Notes: generated by a model not told the origin, from the letters alone. Shown: positions 8,358 through 17,590, counted from the stretch's first letter. The stretch is DNA of 64,000 nucleotides from WGAL01 sp964570865 (GCA_964570865.1 CAZMZM010000001.1:1-64000), one strand, 5' to 3'. Translations and numbers: made by a program.

Positions 8358-8750
8358 TTAGTCGCTATTATTTTCTACAAAAAGTTGTTTGTCAATTTCA
8401 AATTTAGCACTGTCAAAAATCTTCTGAAATCCCCTTTTCTTCTCTTGACTAATATAAATCGGAGCTTTTAAATTTATAGTAATATCACTTACTTCTTTTG
8501 CTAATTTTACAATGCCAAAGGCTTCGTACCCTTCTTCGGAAGGATAATTTTCATCAAGTAAAGTTGCAGGGAAAAGGGGGAAAATAATTTCAGGTTCCTC
8601 GACCGAAGTTAACCAATAAAAGAGACCTTCTTCTTCTGTTACGAGAATATATTTTCTAAAATTCTCAAACCCGATAATTCCATCTTCAAATTCAATGATT
8701 ATTTTCTCATCAAATTCCAACTCGCCGAATTTTTTATTTTTTATTTTCAT
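8358..8750 (-). CDS. fliW: Flagellar assembly factor FliW
   Basis: FliW binds either flagellin or CsrA and so links flagellin secretion to its translation. The 130-residue protein shows the family pattern: an N-terminal FGELEFDEKIIIEFEDGIIGFE, the FRKYILV strand, and a segment LTSVEEPEIIFPL followed by a stretch with VKLAKEVSDITINLKAPI. The length is standard. The gene is immediately upstream of csrA, the usual fliW-csrA pair. The 61-nt gap before it (8751-8811) shows no recognisable promoter or strong ribosome-binding site, so expression may come from read-through of flgKL. Confidence 0.96.
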   Translation of the reverse strand: MKIKNKKFGELEFDEKIIIEFEDGIIGFENFRKYILVTEEEGLFYWLTSVEEPEIIFPLFPATLLDENYPSEEGYEAFGIVKLAKEVSDITINLKAPIYISQEKKRGFQKIFDSAKFEIDKQLFVENNSD

Positions 8751-8811
8751 ACTAAACCATAATTTATTGTTTTAAAATTAAAATATCTACTTTGATTTAT
8801 TTTCTTTTTGA

Positions 8812-9708
8812 TTACAAATAATCCAAAAGAGATTTAGGTAGCACATAGGAAGAAATCTGAAGTGTTCTATCCATAGATGATTGCAAATCTTTCATATCAA
8901 CAATAGCCCGTGCAATGTCAACTTCCTGCACTTTTCCCATCAGAGTTTCCACATCCTGACGTTGCGTTTCGAGTAACGTTTTAGCATCTGACAGCCTGTT
9001 GTACATGTTGCCAACTACAGTTAATTCCGAAAGAACGTGATCATTAAAACTATTAATCGTTTCCAAATCTGCATTTGTAGGCGATTCACCTGCAGCTAAT
9101 CTGTCCCGAATATCAATCAAGGAATTAAAAATATCCGTTCCGGGAGGATTTCCGACTGTGCCGAAAACATCACGACCGGGAATATTTACTTGAATAGTTG
9201 AACTGCTTGAAACTCTAATTTTTTGAGTCCCGTCCAAATGCGAAGTTTTTTCTTCAACAAAAGATGAAGTTGCATCCAGTCCATATGGCACATGTGTATG
9301 ATCAGTTCCACCGAAAATATATTTTCCTCCATACTTAATGTTTGCGTACGACAAAATATTATCTATAGCAGCTTGCACTTTGGGTGCAAAATCCTTAACG
9401 TCCTTTGTAGCATCTCTTGCGGAAGTCAAATATGTCAATAATCTTGACGATTCATTTTGAATCCCTTCAAGCGCCGATGTTGTTGTATTTACGAATGCCA
9501 TTCCTTCGTCAATTGAATTATTGTAAGTGGTAATATTCTCAATCTCAGAGTTTAGCCTCAACAGTCTTGCGGTTCCCAATGGATCATCCGAAGGACGATT
9601 AATGTTTTTACCTGTTGCCAGCTTTTCCTGTTTTTCAGAAAGTTGTGATCTGACATTTGATAAATTATTCAAGAAATTAGCTTGCAGAATTCTATCTGTT
9701 ATTCTCAT
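8812..9708 (-). CDS. flgL: Hook-filament junction protein FlgL (HAP3)
   Basis: FlgL joins the hook cap side (FlgK) to the flagellin filament. The 298-residue protein has the flagellin-like N-terminal coiled-coil start (MRITDRILQANFLNNLSNVR, with SEKQEKLATGKNINRPSDDP) and the matching C-terminal helix (VQEVDIARAIVDMKDLQ). It starts 3 nt after flgK, and both probably use FlgN, encoded just upstream, as export chaperone. The length is typical for the family. Confidence 0.95.
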   Translation of the reverse strand: MRITDRILQANFLNNLSNVRSQLSEKQEKLATGKNINRPSDDPLGTARLLRLNSEIENITTYNNSIDEGMAFVNTTTSALEGIQNESSRLLTYLTSARDATKDVKDFAPKVQAAIDNILSYANIKYGGKYIFGGTDHTHVPYGLDATSSFVEEKTSHLDGTQKIRVSSSSTIQVNIPGRDVFGTVGNPPGTDIFNSLIDIRDRLAAGESPTNADLETINSFNDHVLSELTVVGNMYNRLSDAKTLLETQRQDVETLMGKVQEVDIARAIVDMKDLQSSMDRTLQISSYVLPKSLLDYL

Positions 9709-9711
9709 TTC

Positions 9712-11082
9712 TTACACCATTCCAATTAATGTTTTTAAAATTTCATCAGCTATTTTTATCAATTTAGCCGATGCATCATACGAGCGCTGATATTTGAGAA
9801 CATTCACCATTTCCTCATCTACATTTACTCCGGATTCTTGTGCTTGTTGGGCATCAAGCTGTTGAAGCACCAGATCAAAAGTATCGTTCTGAGATTTGGT
9901 TGTACTTTTTTCATTTGCTACGTTTGTAACCAAATCAGAATATGAACTGGAAATAGTATCCCCTTTAATAAGATTTTGATCAGCCAAATCGGCAATTGCC
10001 AATGCACCATCGTTATTTCCGTCACTTCCATCCGATGACACCGCAATTTTACGCGGGTCGTTTTCAATATCTTCATTTATTATTAGTTCGCCGTTAGAAT
10101 ATGAAGTGAAAAAATTTATCCCGGTCTGAGGAGTAGTTTCAATCGAATACATTGATGAATGTATGTCATTAACATTCTCCATTATTGTATTTGCAATCGT
10201 ATCAATTGTCGTCAGGTATGAAGGAATCTTTTTGTTATAGAGATCCATTATTGCATTTAACTTCCCACTTTTTAAATTGAGAGAAGAATCATTTGATACG
10301 AGAATTTTTAACTTTTTTGAGCCGTTGGAACTATTGACCGTAACACTTAACTTCTGTGCGTTTGTTCTATCAATAATATTAACTCCACCCATTGATGCCG
10401 TAACGGTATTATCCGAATTGAGGTGAACGTTAATATTAGCAAACTTTCCCAATTCTTTTAGGTATTCATCCCTGCTGTCCATCAGCGCATTTACGGTTTT
10501 CCCGGTTGTACTGGCATTATAAATTTGCTGATTTACCTCAGCCAAGTTTTCAACTATTTTATTAATCTCTTTCACTGCATCCGAAGCATCGGCTTTTAAG
10601 TCAGTCCGGATTGTATCCATACCGGAATAAATAGACTTAACTTTATCGCTCATTTGTCTTGCAGAGTTAATAACTTTATTTCTAATAGCTAAGGAACCCG
10701 GATTAGTAGAAAGGTCATTCCAAGAGTTGAAAAACTTTTTCATAAGATTGGATAAGCCTGCATCGGTCGGCTCGGAGAAAAAAGTTTCAATGTTTCCCAT
10801 AACAGATGTTCTGTATTCCATATCCTCTTTTGATCCGGAATACTTTTGAATTTGTCTATCCAAAATTGTATTTCTTACTCTTCTTACATCTGTAATGTCA
10901 ACTCCCATTCCGAGTTCAATATTTGTTGACTTATCAGTCGGACTTGAACTAAGCCCAACCCTTCGCCTTGAATAGTTAGGATTGGAAGCATTGGCAATAT
11001 TATTAGAGCTTACCGAAAGTGCTCTTTGGTAAGTTGATAAACTTTTACTCGATATTTCAAATAATCTGGTTAGTGCCATCAT
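9712..11082 (-). CDS. flgK: Hook-associated protein FlgK (HAP1)
   Basis: FlgK is the first hook-filament junction protein. The N-terminus (RLFEISSKSLSTYQRALSVS, then NNIANASNPNYSRRRV) and the C-terminal rod-type motif (VNVDEEMVNVLKYQRSYDASAKLI) identify it. At 456 residues it is shorter than most FlgK proteins (about 540-650), the reduction being in the middle surface domains. Two adjacent ATG codons (11082 and 11079) are possible; AAAGGTG lies upstream and the first overlaps the flgN stop by 1 nt. Confidence 0.95.
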   Translation of the reverse strand: MMALTRLFEISSKSLSTYQRALSVSSNNIANASNPNYSRRRVGLSSSPTDKSTNIELGMGVDITDVRRVRNTILDRQIQKYSGSKEDMEYRTSVMGNIETFFSEPTDAGLSNLMKKFFNSWNDLSTNPGSLAIRNKVINSARQMSDKVKSIYSGMDTIRTDLKADASDAVKEINKIVENLAEVNQQIYNASTTGKTVNALMDSRDEYLKELGKFANINVHLNSDNTVTASMGGVNIIDRTNAQKLSVTVNSSNGSKKLKILVSNDSSLNLKSGKLNAIMDLYNKKIPSYLTTIDTIANTIMENVNDIHSSMYSIETTPQTGINFFTSYSNGELIINEDIENDPRKIAVSSDGSDGNNDGALAIADLADQNLIKGDTISSSYSDLVTNVANEKSTTKSQNDTFDLVLQQLDAQQAQESGVNVDEEMVNVLKYQRSYDASAKLIKIADEILKTLIGMV

Positions 11083-11537
11083 TACACCTTTCTATCAAAA
11101 ATTGAAGCACGCTTTTCATTCATCAAAGTGTTAATAGTATCAATCAAAAATTGACGAGCGTTTCTAATCAAAAACATATTCTGATTATTTATCTTGCTTA
11201 ACTCTTCAGCTAAATCTCGAAGCGTAAACTGCAAAGATTCAATTTGATTACTCTCGGCTTCCGGTGCGTATTGACTCAAAAGTTTTATCAAGTTAGTCAG
11301 CTTTCTTTCTTCGTCTGTAAGATTCCTGCCAAAAATCTCTTTTAGTGCTCTTCTTTTTTCTTTTTCGCTTCTGGTCAGTTTTGAGATATAAAACTCTTCA
11401 TCTTTTAATATTTTATCAAAAAGTTCTCTGTCATTTTCCAGAAGTGCTTTTTGTTTCGATTTGGCAATGTCAATAAAGATAGTCAGATTCTCTTTTTGAC
11501 CTTCCAAAATTTCAATAAATTCTTTTATCTCATTCAT
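11082..11537 (-). CDS. flgN: FlgN-family export chaperone for FlgK/FlgL
   Basis: A 151-residue, almost wholly helical, charged protein with heptad-like spacing (for example FIEILEGQKENLTIFIDIAK and LRDLAEELSKINNQNMFLIRNA). Sequence similarity alone is weak, as usual for this fast-evolving family, but its size, helical pattern and position directly before flgK and flgL match FlgN. It would keep FlgK and FlgL in an export-competent state at the FlhA gate. It overlaps the flgJ stop by 8 nt and the flgK start by 1 nt. Confidence 0.8.
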   Translation of the reverse strand: MNEIKEFIEILEGQKENLTIFIDIAKSKQKALLENDRELFDKILKDEEFYISKLTRSEKEKRRALKEIFGRNLTDEERKLTNLIKLLSQYAPEAESNQIESLQFTLRDLAEELSKINNQNMFLIRNARQFLIDTINTLMNEKRASIFDRKV

Positions 11538-12360
11538 GGCTCATCTCAAAATAGTTTAAGTAATTTTTAATTCTTGAAATATAGTTCTGTGTTTCTTTGT
11601 AAGGTGGCACACCGCTATACTTCTTCACACTGTCCGGACCTGCGTTGTACGCTGCTAATGCAAGTTCGATATTTCCGTCAAATTTATTAAAGAGACTCGA
11701 AAAGTATTTTGTGCCGCCCTCAATATTTTCTTCGGGGTTAAATACATTTTTCACTCCAAGCTCTTTTGCCGTATCATCCATTAACTGCATAAGTCCTTTT
11801 GCATTTGCTCTGGAAACAGCATCATGTTTACCGGCAGATTCGGCAAGTATTATCGATTTAACTACCGATGAACTTACCCCGTATTTATTTGCAATTTTTT
11901 CGATAATCGGCTCAAGTTTTTCTAATCTTTTAAGCGATGCCGCATTCGGCTTAATTTCATTACTGTTCCCGGCTTTTTCAGATTTTGCGCGCAATAACAA
12001 TTCATTAATTCTACCGTTTCCAAAGTTGCTTAGCTCCGGATTATTCATATCAAGCTCTTCACCGGTAATTTTTTTATAAACTATCGAAGCGATTCCCATA
12101 CTTTTACTTTTAGTCATATATTTGGCTATTTCACCTTCAAAAAGCGTATTATAAACATCGCTTCCATAACCTTTTTCGCCAAAAAGTCCGCCGGTAGATT
12201 TAGTCATGCTTTTCAACATCATCTGTGTCAACAAACTCTCAAAATCGATTGCCGCTTTAGCAAGCTTATTCTTTTTTTCTTCACTAAAACGGGATTCCGT
12301 TTTAATCGGTTTCTGAATTTGCTTTTTCGGATTCGATATTTTCAGATTAATTACTTCCAT
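11530..12360 (-). CDS. flgJ: FlgJ-type rod-assembly protein with lytic transglycosylase (SLT) domain
   Basis: The protein (276 residues) joins a rod-binding domain to a muralytic domain, so that the rod can pass the peptidoglycan. Residues about 30-105 match the rod-binding family (AAIDFESLLTQMMLKSM, GGLFGEKGYGSDVYNTLFEG). Residues 145-275 are an SLT lytic transglycosylase with catalytic Glu174 in ILAESAG, followed by NAKGLMQLM, NPEENIEGGTKYF and LALAAYNAGP. In Salmonella FlgJ the second domain is a glucosaminidase; here it is a different enzyme fold. No signal peptide is seen, as expected for export through the flagellar apparatus. It lies between flgI and flgN. Confidence 0.93.
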   Translation of the reverse strand: MEVINLKISNPKKQIQKPIKTESRFSEEKKNKLAKAAIDFESLLTQMMLKSMTKSTGGLFGEKGYGSDVYNTLFEGEIAKYMTKSKSMGIASIVYKKITGEELDMNNPELSNFGNGRINELLLRAKSEKAGNSNEIKPNAASLKRLEKLEPIIEKIANKYGVSSSVVKSIILAESAGKHDAVSRANAKGLMQLMDDTAKELGVKNVFNPEENIEGGTKYFSSLFNKFDGNIELALAAYNAGPDSVKKYSGVPPYKETQNYISRIKNYLNYFEMSHE

Positions 12361-12368
12361 CTTTCTTT

Positions 12369-13463
12369 TTACATTATCACTAATTCTGCAGTTAATGCGC
12401 CGGCTTCTTTTATCGCTTGGAATATTGCAATAATATCGCGCGGTGAAACTTTTAACGAATTAAGTGCGGCGGCAACTTGCTGAACGTTACTGGCACCCTG
12501 AATTTCGACTGTGTTATTTTTATCCTGTTTAACGGTAGGCACGAGATTATTAAACACAACTGTTTCACCTTGTGAAAACGAAGTAGGCTGCGAAACAACA
12601 GGATATGATTTTATTGAAATATTTAAGTTGCCGTGCGTAATTGTGCATGGTGCAATTTGAACATTGCTTCCCGTTACCACAGTTCCGGTTTTTTCATTAA
12701 GTACAACTTTTGCGACAACATCTTTCTGAACTTGTAAGCCTTCAAGCTTTGCTAAAAATGCGGCTAAGTTATTCTGCTGATTAGCCGGCACCTTAACCGT
12801 AATCAACGAAGCATCTTCCGCTATTGCTGTTGATTTACCTATTGCCGTATTAATAGCTTGTGAAACATTGTTGGCAGTTGTATAGTCGGGATCTTTTAGC
12901 ACAACTTGCACTTGCTGCTTATCTAAATTCGCTTCGGGAAAATCCCTTTCGAAAATACCTCCGCTCGGTATTTGACCGGTTGCCGAAAAATTACTTGACA
13001 TTCTTCCGCCGCTTGGCGTTCCGACATCGTAACCGCCTGTAGATACTGCACCTTGCGCAGTAGCGTAAACTGCTCCCGATTTATCTGAAAGAGGCGTAAG
13101 CAGAAGCGTACCTCCCGTTAAACTTTGTGCATCTCCAATTGAAGAAACGGTAACATCAAATGTGCCACCCTTTTTATACTGATTGGAAACTGTTGCCGTT
13201 ACCATAACGGCAGCGGCGTTTCTGGTTCTAAAATTTAATTCGGGTACATTTACTCCAAACCTTTTTAACATGCTGATGATTGATTGATGCGTCATAGTCG
13301 AACGATAACTATCGCCGCTTCCCGACAAACCTACAACAAGCCCGTAGCCAATCAGTTGCTCGTTATTTACGCCTTTGAAATATGCAATATCTTTAAGCCT
13401 TTGGGAATAGCTTATTGAAACCGCAAACAAAATCAGCAATATTATTTTTTTTAATTTCATCAT
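12369..13463 (-). CDS. flgI: Flagellar P-ring protein FlgI
   Basis: FlgI forms the periplasmic P-ring bushing. The protein (364 residues from the ATG at 13463; upstream in-frame GTG codons at 13472/13469 are less likely) has a Sec signal peptide (KIILLILFAVSISYSQ) and the family hallmarks RLKDIAYFKGVNNEQLIGYG, GLVVGLSGSGDS, NAAAVMVTATV and the C-terminal VSPRDIIAIFQAIKEAGAL. The length is standard. It follows flgH by 12 nt and is followed by the SLT-type FlgJ, so P-ring assembly and wall penetration genes are adjacent. Confidence 0.97.
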   Translation of the reverse strand: MMKLKKIILLILFAVSISYSQRLKDIAYFKGVNNEQLIGYGLVVGLSGSGDSYRSTMTHQSIISMLKRFGVNVPELNFRTRNAAAVMVTATVSNQYKKGGTFDVTVSSIGDAQSLTGGTLLLTPLSDKSGAVYATAQGAVSTGGYDVGTPSGGRMSSNFSATGQIPSGGIFERDFPEANLDKQQVQVVLKDPDYTTANNVSQAINTAIGKSTAIAEDASLITVKVPANQQNNLAAFLAKLEGLQVQKDVVAKVVLNEKTGTVVTGSNVQIAPCTITHGNLNISIKSYPVVSQPTSFSQGETVVFNNLVPTVKQDKNNTVEIQGASNVQQVAAALNSLKVSPRDIIAIFQAIKEAGALTAELVIM

Positions 13464-13475
13464 TTTCACCACTAA

Positions 13476-14048
13476 TTAAAATAACCAATGAAATAATTTT
13501 GTTAACCACCCCGGTGAAGTGTTTCGGTCAATCATACCGCTGCCTTCCAATACGATATTCGCTTCGGATATATTGTAGGAGAAAACCGTATTACTCGACG
13601 TAATATCAATTGGACGAACCAATCCGGAAATACTGATAGATTGTTCCTCACCGTTTACTTCTAATTTTCTTGTTCCTTTTATATGAAGCAATCCATTCGG
13701 ATAAACACTGTCAACAATTGCGCTCAGCTTTGTAGTAAAACTACCTTCACTGGTTATTTTACCTCCTCCTTTAAAATCGTTGCTTGTACCAACACTTCCT
13801 TTCGAATCGGGCAACATTGGCGTTGAGCCCATGGATGCAGACCCGCTAACTCCAATCGATCCGTTTCGTGCGGATTCCAAATTTGATTGGTTTGAAGCTT
13901 TAGATGATTCAACTACTATCACGGTAATTGCATCTCCCTTGTTTAGGGCTTTGTAATCCGAAAATATTGACCTTGATGCATTATAAGAAAAATTTTGAGC
14001 GAACAGCATGACAGGGAATAAAACCATTATGTTAATTATTTTTTTCAT
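13476..14048 (-). CDS. flgH: Flagellar L-ring protein FlgH
   Basis: FlgH forms the outer-membrane L-ring, which shows that the organism has an outer membrane. The ATG at 14048 (GAG upstream) gives 190 residues; a TTG at 14060 is less likely. The family core is present: SIFSDYKALNKGDAITVIVVE near the N-terminus and a C-terminal region with LVRPIDITSSNTVFSYNISEANI. The signal peptide (MKKIINIMVLFPVMLFAQ) has no cysteine at its end, so the lipoprotein modification of enterobacterial FlgH seems absent. The start lies within 5 nt of the flgA stop. Confidence 0.95.
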   Translation of the reverse strand: MKKIINIMVLFPVMLFAQNFSYNASRSIFSDYKALNKGDAITVIVVESSKASNQSNLESARNGSIGVSGSASMGSTPMLPDSKGSVGTSNDFKGGGKITSEGSFTTKLSAIVDSVYPNGLLHIKGTRKLEVNGEEQSISISGLVRPIDITSSNTVFSYNISEANIVLEGSGMIDRNTSPGWLTKLFHWLF

Positions 14049-14052
14049 ATTA

Positions 14053-14700
14053 TTACTCAACTATTTCAACCTCTTTATTATTAATTACTTTTGCTTTCAA
14101 GATAATTCCGTCATCCCTTTTTACACGGATTACATCCCCTACTTTTCCCGCTATTCGAACCACGGCAGGAAATGTAACCTGAACAACTCCATTTTTATAA
14201 ACAGCTGTTACTTTATTTCCTGCAAAAACCGTTTTCCCTTTTTCAATCATATTTCCTGTTACTATTTTTCCGTCTCGAATATTTGTTCTTGCTTGCATTC
14301 CCGAAATTTCATTAACAGTTTTTGCCGGTTTTACTTTTAAATCCGTTACATCTTTAATAGTAATTTTTACATCTTCCGCAGATAATCGCTCTCCCCTTTT
14401 TATTGTTCTGTTTGCGACAAGCACTTTCTGCATTAATTTTAATCTTACGGCAATTAACGATTTTCTTTTTACTTTTCCTTCCTCGATTACAATCGGAATA
14501 TATCCGTATCTATTTTTTAAGATAAAATTTCTGCTCATATCAATTTTTATTGTTCCCTTTGTATTTTGTACAGGCTGTAATAGCCGATAAGAAAAAGAGT
14601 CGTAATTAATTAGATTTGCTTCAAGATAATCATGTATGGCATTATCGCTAATACCGCGTGGGAACAACATCAGAATCAATATGAAAAGGGAAATTATCAT
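14053..14700 (-). CDS. flgA: P-ring assembly chaperone FlgA
   Basis: FlgA is a periplasmic chaperone for FlgI. The 215-residue protein has a signal peptide (MIISLFILILMLFPRGIS) and a C-terminal SAF domain: VLVANRTIKRGERLSAEDV, ISGMQARTNIRDGKIVTGNMI and VQVTFPAVVRIAGKVGDVI. The order flgG-flgA-flgH-flgI groups the rod, chaperone and rings, with only 5 nt after flgG. The length and motifs are typical. Confidence 0.94.
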   Translation of the reverse strand: MIISLFILILMLFPRGISDNAIHDYLEANLINYDSFSYRLLQPVQNTKGTIKIDMSRNFILKNRYGYIPIVIEEGKVKRKSLIAVRLKLMQKVLVANRTIKRGERLSAEDVKITIKDVTDLKVKPAKTVNEISGMQARTNIRDGKIVTGNMIEKGKTVFAGNKVTAVYKNGVVQVTFPAVVRIAGKVGDVIRVKRDDGIILKAKVINNKEVEIVE

Positions 14701-14705
14701 TTCAG

Positions 14706-15503
14706 CTATCTTTTTAGATTGTTAGTAATTGATATCATATCTTCCACTGTTTTTACGGCTTTGGAATTAATTTCATAAGCACGTTGGGCAGAAATCATAT
14801 TTACCATTTCTTCCACAATATCAACATTAGAAGCTTCTAGATAACCTTGCTGAAGCTGTCCGAATTCTTCTGTATTTGGCGTTCCGAGAAACGGGACCCC
14901 GGACGCTTCTGTTTCCATATATTGATTATTACCCATTGCCTTTAATCCGCCCGGATTAACAAACTTGGCGAGTTCAATTGAACCAAGTTCAACTGTATTG
15001 TTGCTTGTATCACGAACGCTAATAACTCCATCCGCTGAAATCATTACATCAACAGCATCATTGGGAATAACAAAACCGGGCTCCAACACATTCCCGTTTG
15101 ACGAAACAATACTTCCATCTGCAGAGACTTTAAATGAACCGTCGCGCGAATAAACAAACTTACCGTCCGGAGTTCGCAACTGGAAAAATCCGTCACCGTA
15201 TATTGCTAAATCCAGATTGTGTCCGGTATGTTTCAAATCCCCTTGCGAAAATATCTTTTGTGTTGATGAAGGCTTAACTCCAACACCGACTTGTATCTCA
15301 TCGGCCGGATTTTCAATTATCCCCGGTAAATCCTGATTCTGAGGATTTGCCGCAACACTTTGGTACATTAAGTCCTCAAACTCTGCCCTGTTTTTCTTGA
15401 ACGAAGTTGTGTTAACGTTTGCAATGTTATTTGAAATAACCGCAACATTTAACTCCTGTGCGTACATGCCGGAAGCCGCTGTTCTTAAAGCTCTGTTAGG
15501 CAT
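14706..15503 (-). CDS. flgG: Distal rod protein FlgG
   Basis: FlgG builds the distal rod. The 265-residue protein begins with NRALRTAASGMYAQELNVAV and the rod/hook motif SNNIANVNTTSFKKNRAEF, and ends with the family C-terminal motif GYLEASNVDIVEEMVNMISA plus AQRAYEINSKAVKTVEDM. The length equals that of typical FlgG (about 260). A strong AAGGAGAT sits before the ATG. It follows flgF by 11 nt. Confidence 0.97.
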   Translation of the reverse strand: MPNRALRTAASGMYAQELNVAVISNNIANVNTTSFKKNRAEFEDLMYQSVAANPQNQDLPGIIENPADEIQVGVGVKPSSTQKIFSQGDLKHTGHNLDLAIYGDGFFQLRTPDGKFVYSRDGSFKVSADGSIVSSNGNVLEPGFVIPNDAVDVMISADGVISVRDTSNNTVELGSIELAKFVNPGGLKAMGNNQYMETEASGVPFLGTPNTEEFGQLQQGYLEASNVDIVEEMVNMISAQRAYEINSKAVKTVEDMISITNNLKR

Positions 15504-15514
15504 AATTTATCTCC

Positions 15515-16228
15515 TTAAGTTTTTCCTATTTCTTTTGCTTGACCTAATATCGTATCTATCGACTGAATAGTACGTTGCGCTGTTTCAAACTCCTTGTTCA
15601 GATTAATCATAGCTTGCATTTCCTGAAAAGGATTTGTGTTAGATTCTTCAAGAAAGCCCTGGTGAACTTTGTAATCCGATTCATCTGCAATTACATACTC
15701 TTGTTTTTGATTAATAAAACTGCTTCCCTTATCCCGCTCGATTGCATGCTGATCAGGAGTTTTTGCAATTAGCAGTTTGTCAATTATCTCGTTTCCGTAT
15801 TTTATTTCACCGTTATCGGTAATAGCTAAAGCCTTATTCTTTTTGCTGTTAAGCTGTTGTTCAAATATATTTACCGTTCCGCCCTGTGTTACAACCGGGG
15901 AACCGTCTTGCGTAACTAAATCACCCTCCTTCGTAAGCATAAAATTTCCGTTTCTTGTCAGCTCAATACCACGGTCTGTTTTAATCATAAAAAAACCATT
16001 CCCCGTTATTGCCAAACTGAGAGGATTATCCGTTTGTACCAGATTTCCTTGTTCAAAACTCGAAAGCTGTTTTAACGGTTTGTTTTCCATTCTAGAAAGA
16101 TATTCCGAAAAGGGAATTTCCCGTTTATATCCGGTTGTATTTACGTTTGCAAGGTTATTAGCAACTATCTCCATGTTTTTCATTTTGATATTCATACTTC
16201 TTGCAGCATCAAATAATCCTCTATCCAT
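15515..16228 (-). CDS. flgF: Proximal rod protein FlgF
   Basis: FlgF is a rod protein related to FlgG. The 237-residue protein opens with MDRGLFDAARSMNIKMKNME and the motif NNLANVNTTGYKREIPFSEY, has the surface-domain segment ITGNGFFMIKTDRGIELTRN, and ends with QEMQAMINLNKEFETAQRTI. It is shorter than FlgG and lies directly upstream, which favours the FlgF assignment. It overlaps the preceding small gene by 8 nt. Confidence 0.93.
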   Translation of the reverse strand: MDRGLFDAARSMNIKMKNMEIVANNLANVNTTGYKREIPFSEYLSRMENKPLKQLSSFEQGNLVQTDNPLSLAITGNGFFMIKTDRGIELTRNGNFMLTKEGDLVTQDGSPVVTQGGTVNIFEQQLNSKKNKALAITDNGEIKYGNEIIDKLLIAKTPDQHAIERDKGSSFINQKQEYVIADESDYKVHQGFLEESNTNPFQEMQAMINLNKEFETAQRTIQSIDTILGQAKEIGKT

Positions 16229-16367
16229 TATTCCCTTCCTCTAAAACTTTTTCCGCTTCCGTTATAATATGCGCTGTAAGTAATTTTATTTTAATCGGTG
16301 CTTCCAGCGCAGCGTAAAATCTTACGATGTCGGAAATTGCTTTATGTTCTTTATTTACAATCTTCAT
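16221..16367 (-). CDS. Small hypothetical protein upstream of flgF
   Basis: A short gene of 48 codons from the ATG at 16367, which has the stronger ribosome-binding site (AAGGGAG, 5 nt spacing); an ATG at 16412 with AAAGGA would give 63 residues. The product is helical and amphipathic (AISDIVRFYAALEAPIKIKL, then HIITEAEKVLEE). It overlaps flgF by 8 nt and follows the FliK-like gene closely, so it is probably translated. No family is recognised; a small regulatory or chaperone-like role is possible but unsupported. Confidence 0.6.
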   Translation of the reverse strand: MKIVNKEHKAISDIVRFYAALEAPIKIKLLTAHIITEAEKVLEEGNNG

Positions 16368-16420
16368 CTTTACTCCCTTGTAAAATATTTTGTCGCTTAG
16401 TTTGCACTTCATCTTTTCCT

Positions 16421-17590
16421 TTACTCAATATTTCCCGCTAAATATCTGTTTGATATTACTCTGCTTTTCAACCAATTAATATGTGACTCTTTAGTTACGT
16501 TCTCTATTAATACTCTCTGAAAATCTTCCCTGTATCTCTTCTCCGAATTATTACTTAATCCCTTTGTAAAAACATCGCCGCGAAGTTTTTCATCAACCAG
16601 AAATAATTCAAATTCCATTTCTTTCTTACCGACCGAAACACCTGTTTCAAATTTGTAAATAGGCTCGCCTAATTGATTTAAGATTTTATTATACGAAAAC
16701 TTCCAAAGCCGCAGCATATTTGATTTGCTGACGATTGCGAAATCGACATAAAAATTGTACTTATTTAGCAATGCTTTTTGCAACACGTATTTAATCAACA
16801 ATTCGTTAAGGCGTTCCAAACTCTTTTTAACTTCCGGCAAGAGCAAATTACCAACCGATTCTTCCTCAATAAAATCGGATAGTTCAACGTATGCTTTAGC
16901 TTTTCCGCTAATGCCGGATAATATTTTCTCTGATTCAAAACTTTCGGGCGAAAAAATTAGTTTTTCATTTAATCTTTCATAAAATCTTGACGAGAGGTTA
17001 GCAGCATTAAGAAAAAGAACTGTTTGGAAAATTTGCTCAGCCAAATCCCAAAACGAAATATCAAAAATCGATGAAAAGACAGCTCTTTTTTCTGAGCCGG
17101 AATTATAACTTTTATCATCCCAAATGATTGCCGCAAGTAACGAAAACTGTAATTCATCTAAACTTGTTAACGAACTTCCGGCAAAATCCACAAACTGTTT
17201 AATCTTTTCTTTGGAAAGATGTTTCTTGGATTTCAGCAATTCCAATATCAATTTTTCGGCAATCTCTGTTTTTCCTAATCCTAAACTTTTTAGAATTAAT
17301 CCTGCCATTCCGTCACTTAGCATCTGAGAACCGATAAAAGAATCAAGCCTTAGAGTAAGCGGATTCATGTTTACCAACTGGGCAAGCATAATTTCGCCGG
17401 AGTTTGCTTTAATCGGTAATTTACTTTGGTATAATTCTCCATCTACCAAAATTTTATAATTACTTTTCAGCTTTTCAAGCACTTCGATTTTTACAAGAGA
17501 ATTAAGTTGCGGAAGATTTTTTCTGACTCTGGATGCAACTATCTTTACTTCCCCTATCGAAGAATTAATATTCTCGATACGTCCAATCAT
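16421..17590 (-). CDS. Hypothetical flagellar-operon protein, possibly FliK-like
   Basis: A 389-residue soluble protein without clear family assignment. Its N-terminal 80 residues (VKIEVLEKLKSNYKILVDGE, LPIKANSGEIMLAQLVNMNP) resemble by eye the small beta-barrel 'valuable for length control' segment found at the start of some FliK-like proteins. The middle is helical and Leu-rich. The C-terminal part (NKYNFYVDFAIVSKSNMLRL) has alternating strands that could be a degenerate hook-length-control fold. A clear FliK exists elsewhere in the window (34481-38050), so this would be a second, divergent member. It sits between an orphan membrane protein and flgF. Confidence 0.7.
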   Translation of the reverse strand: MIGRIENINSSIGEVKIVASRVRKNLPQLNSLVKIEVLEKLKSNYKILVDGELYQSKLPIKANSGEIMLAQLVNMNPLTLRLDSFIGSQMLSDGMAGLILKSLGLGKTEIAEKLILELLKSKKHLSKEKIKQFVDFAGSSLTSLDELQFSLLAAIIWDDKSYNSGSEKRAVFSSIFDISFWDLAEQIFQTVLFLNAANLSSRFYERLNEKLIFSPESFESEKILSGISGKAKAYVELSDFIEEESVGNLLLPEVKKSLERLNELLIKYVLQKALLNKYNFYVDFAIVSKSNMLRLWKFSYNKILNQLGEPIYKFETGVSVGKKEMEFELFLVDEKLRGDVFTKGLSNNSEKRYREDFQRVLIENVTKESHINWLKSRVISNRYLAGNIE

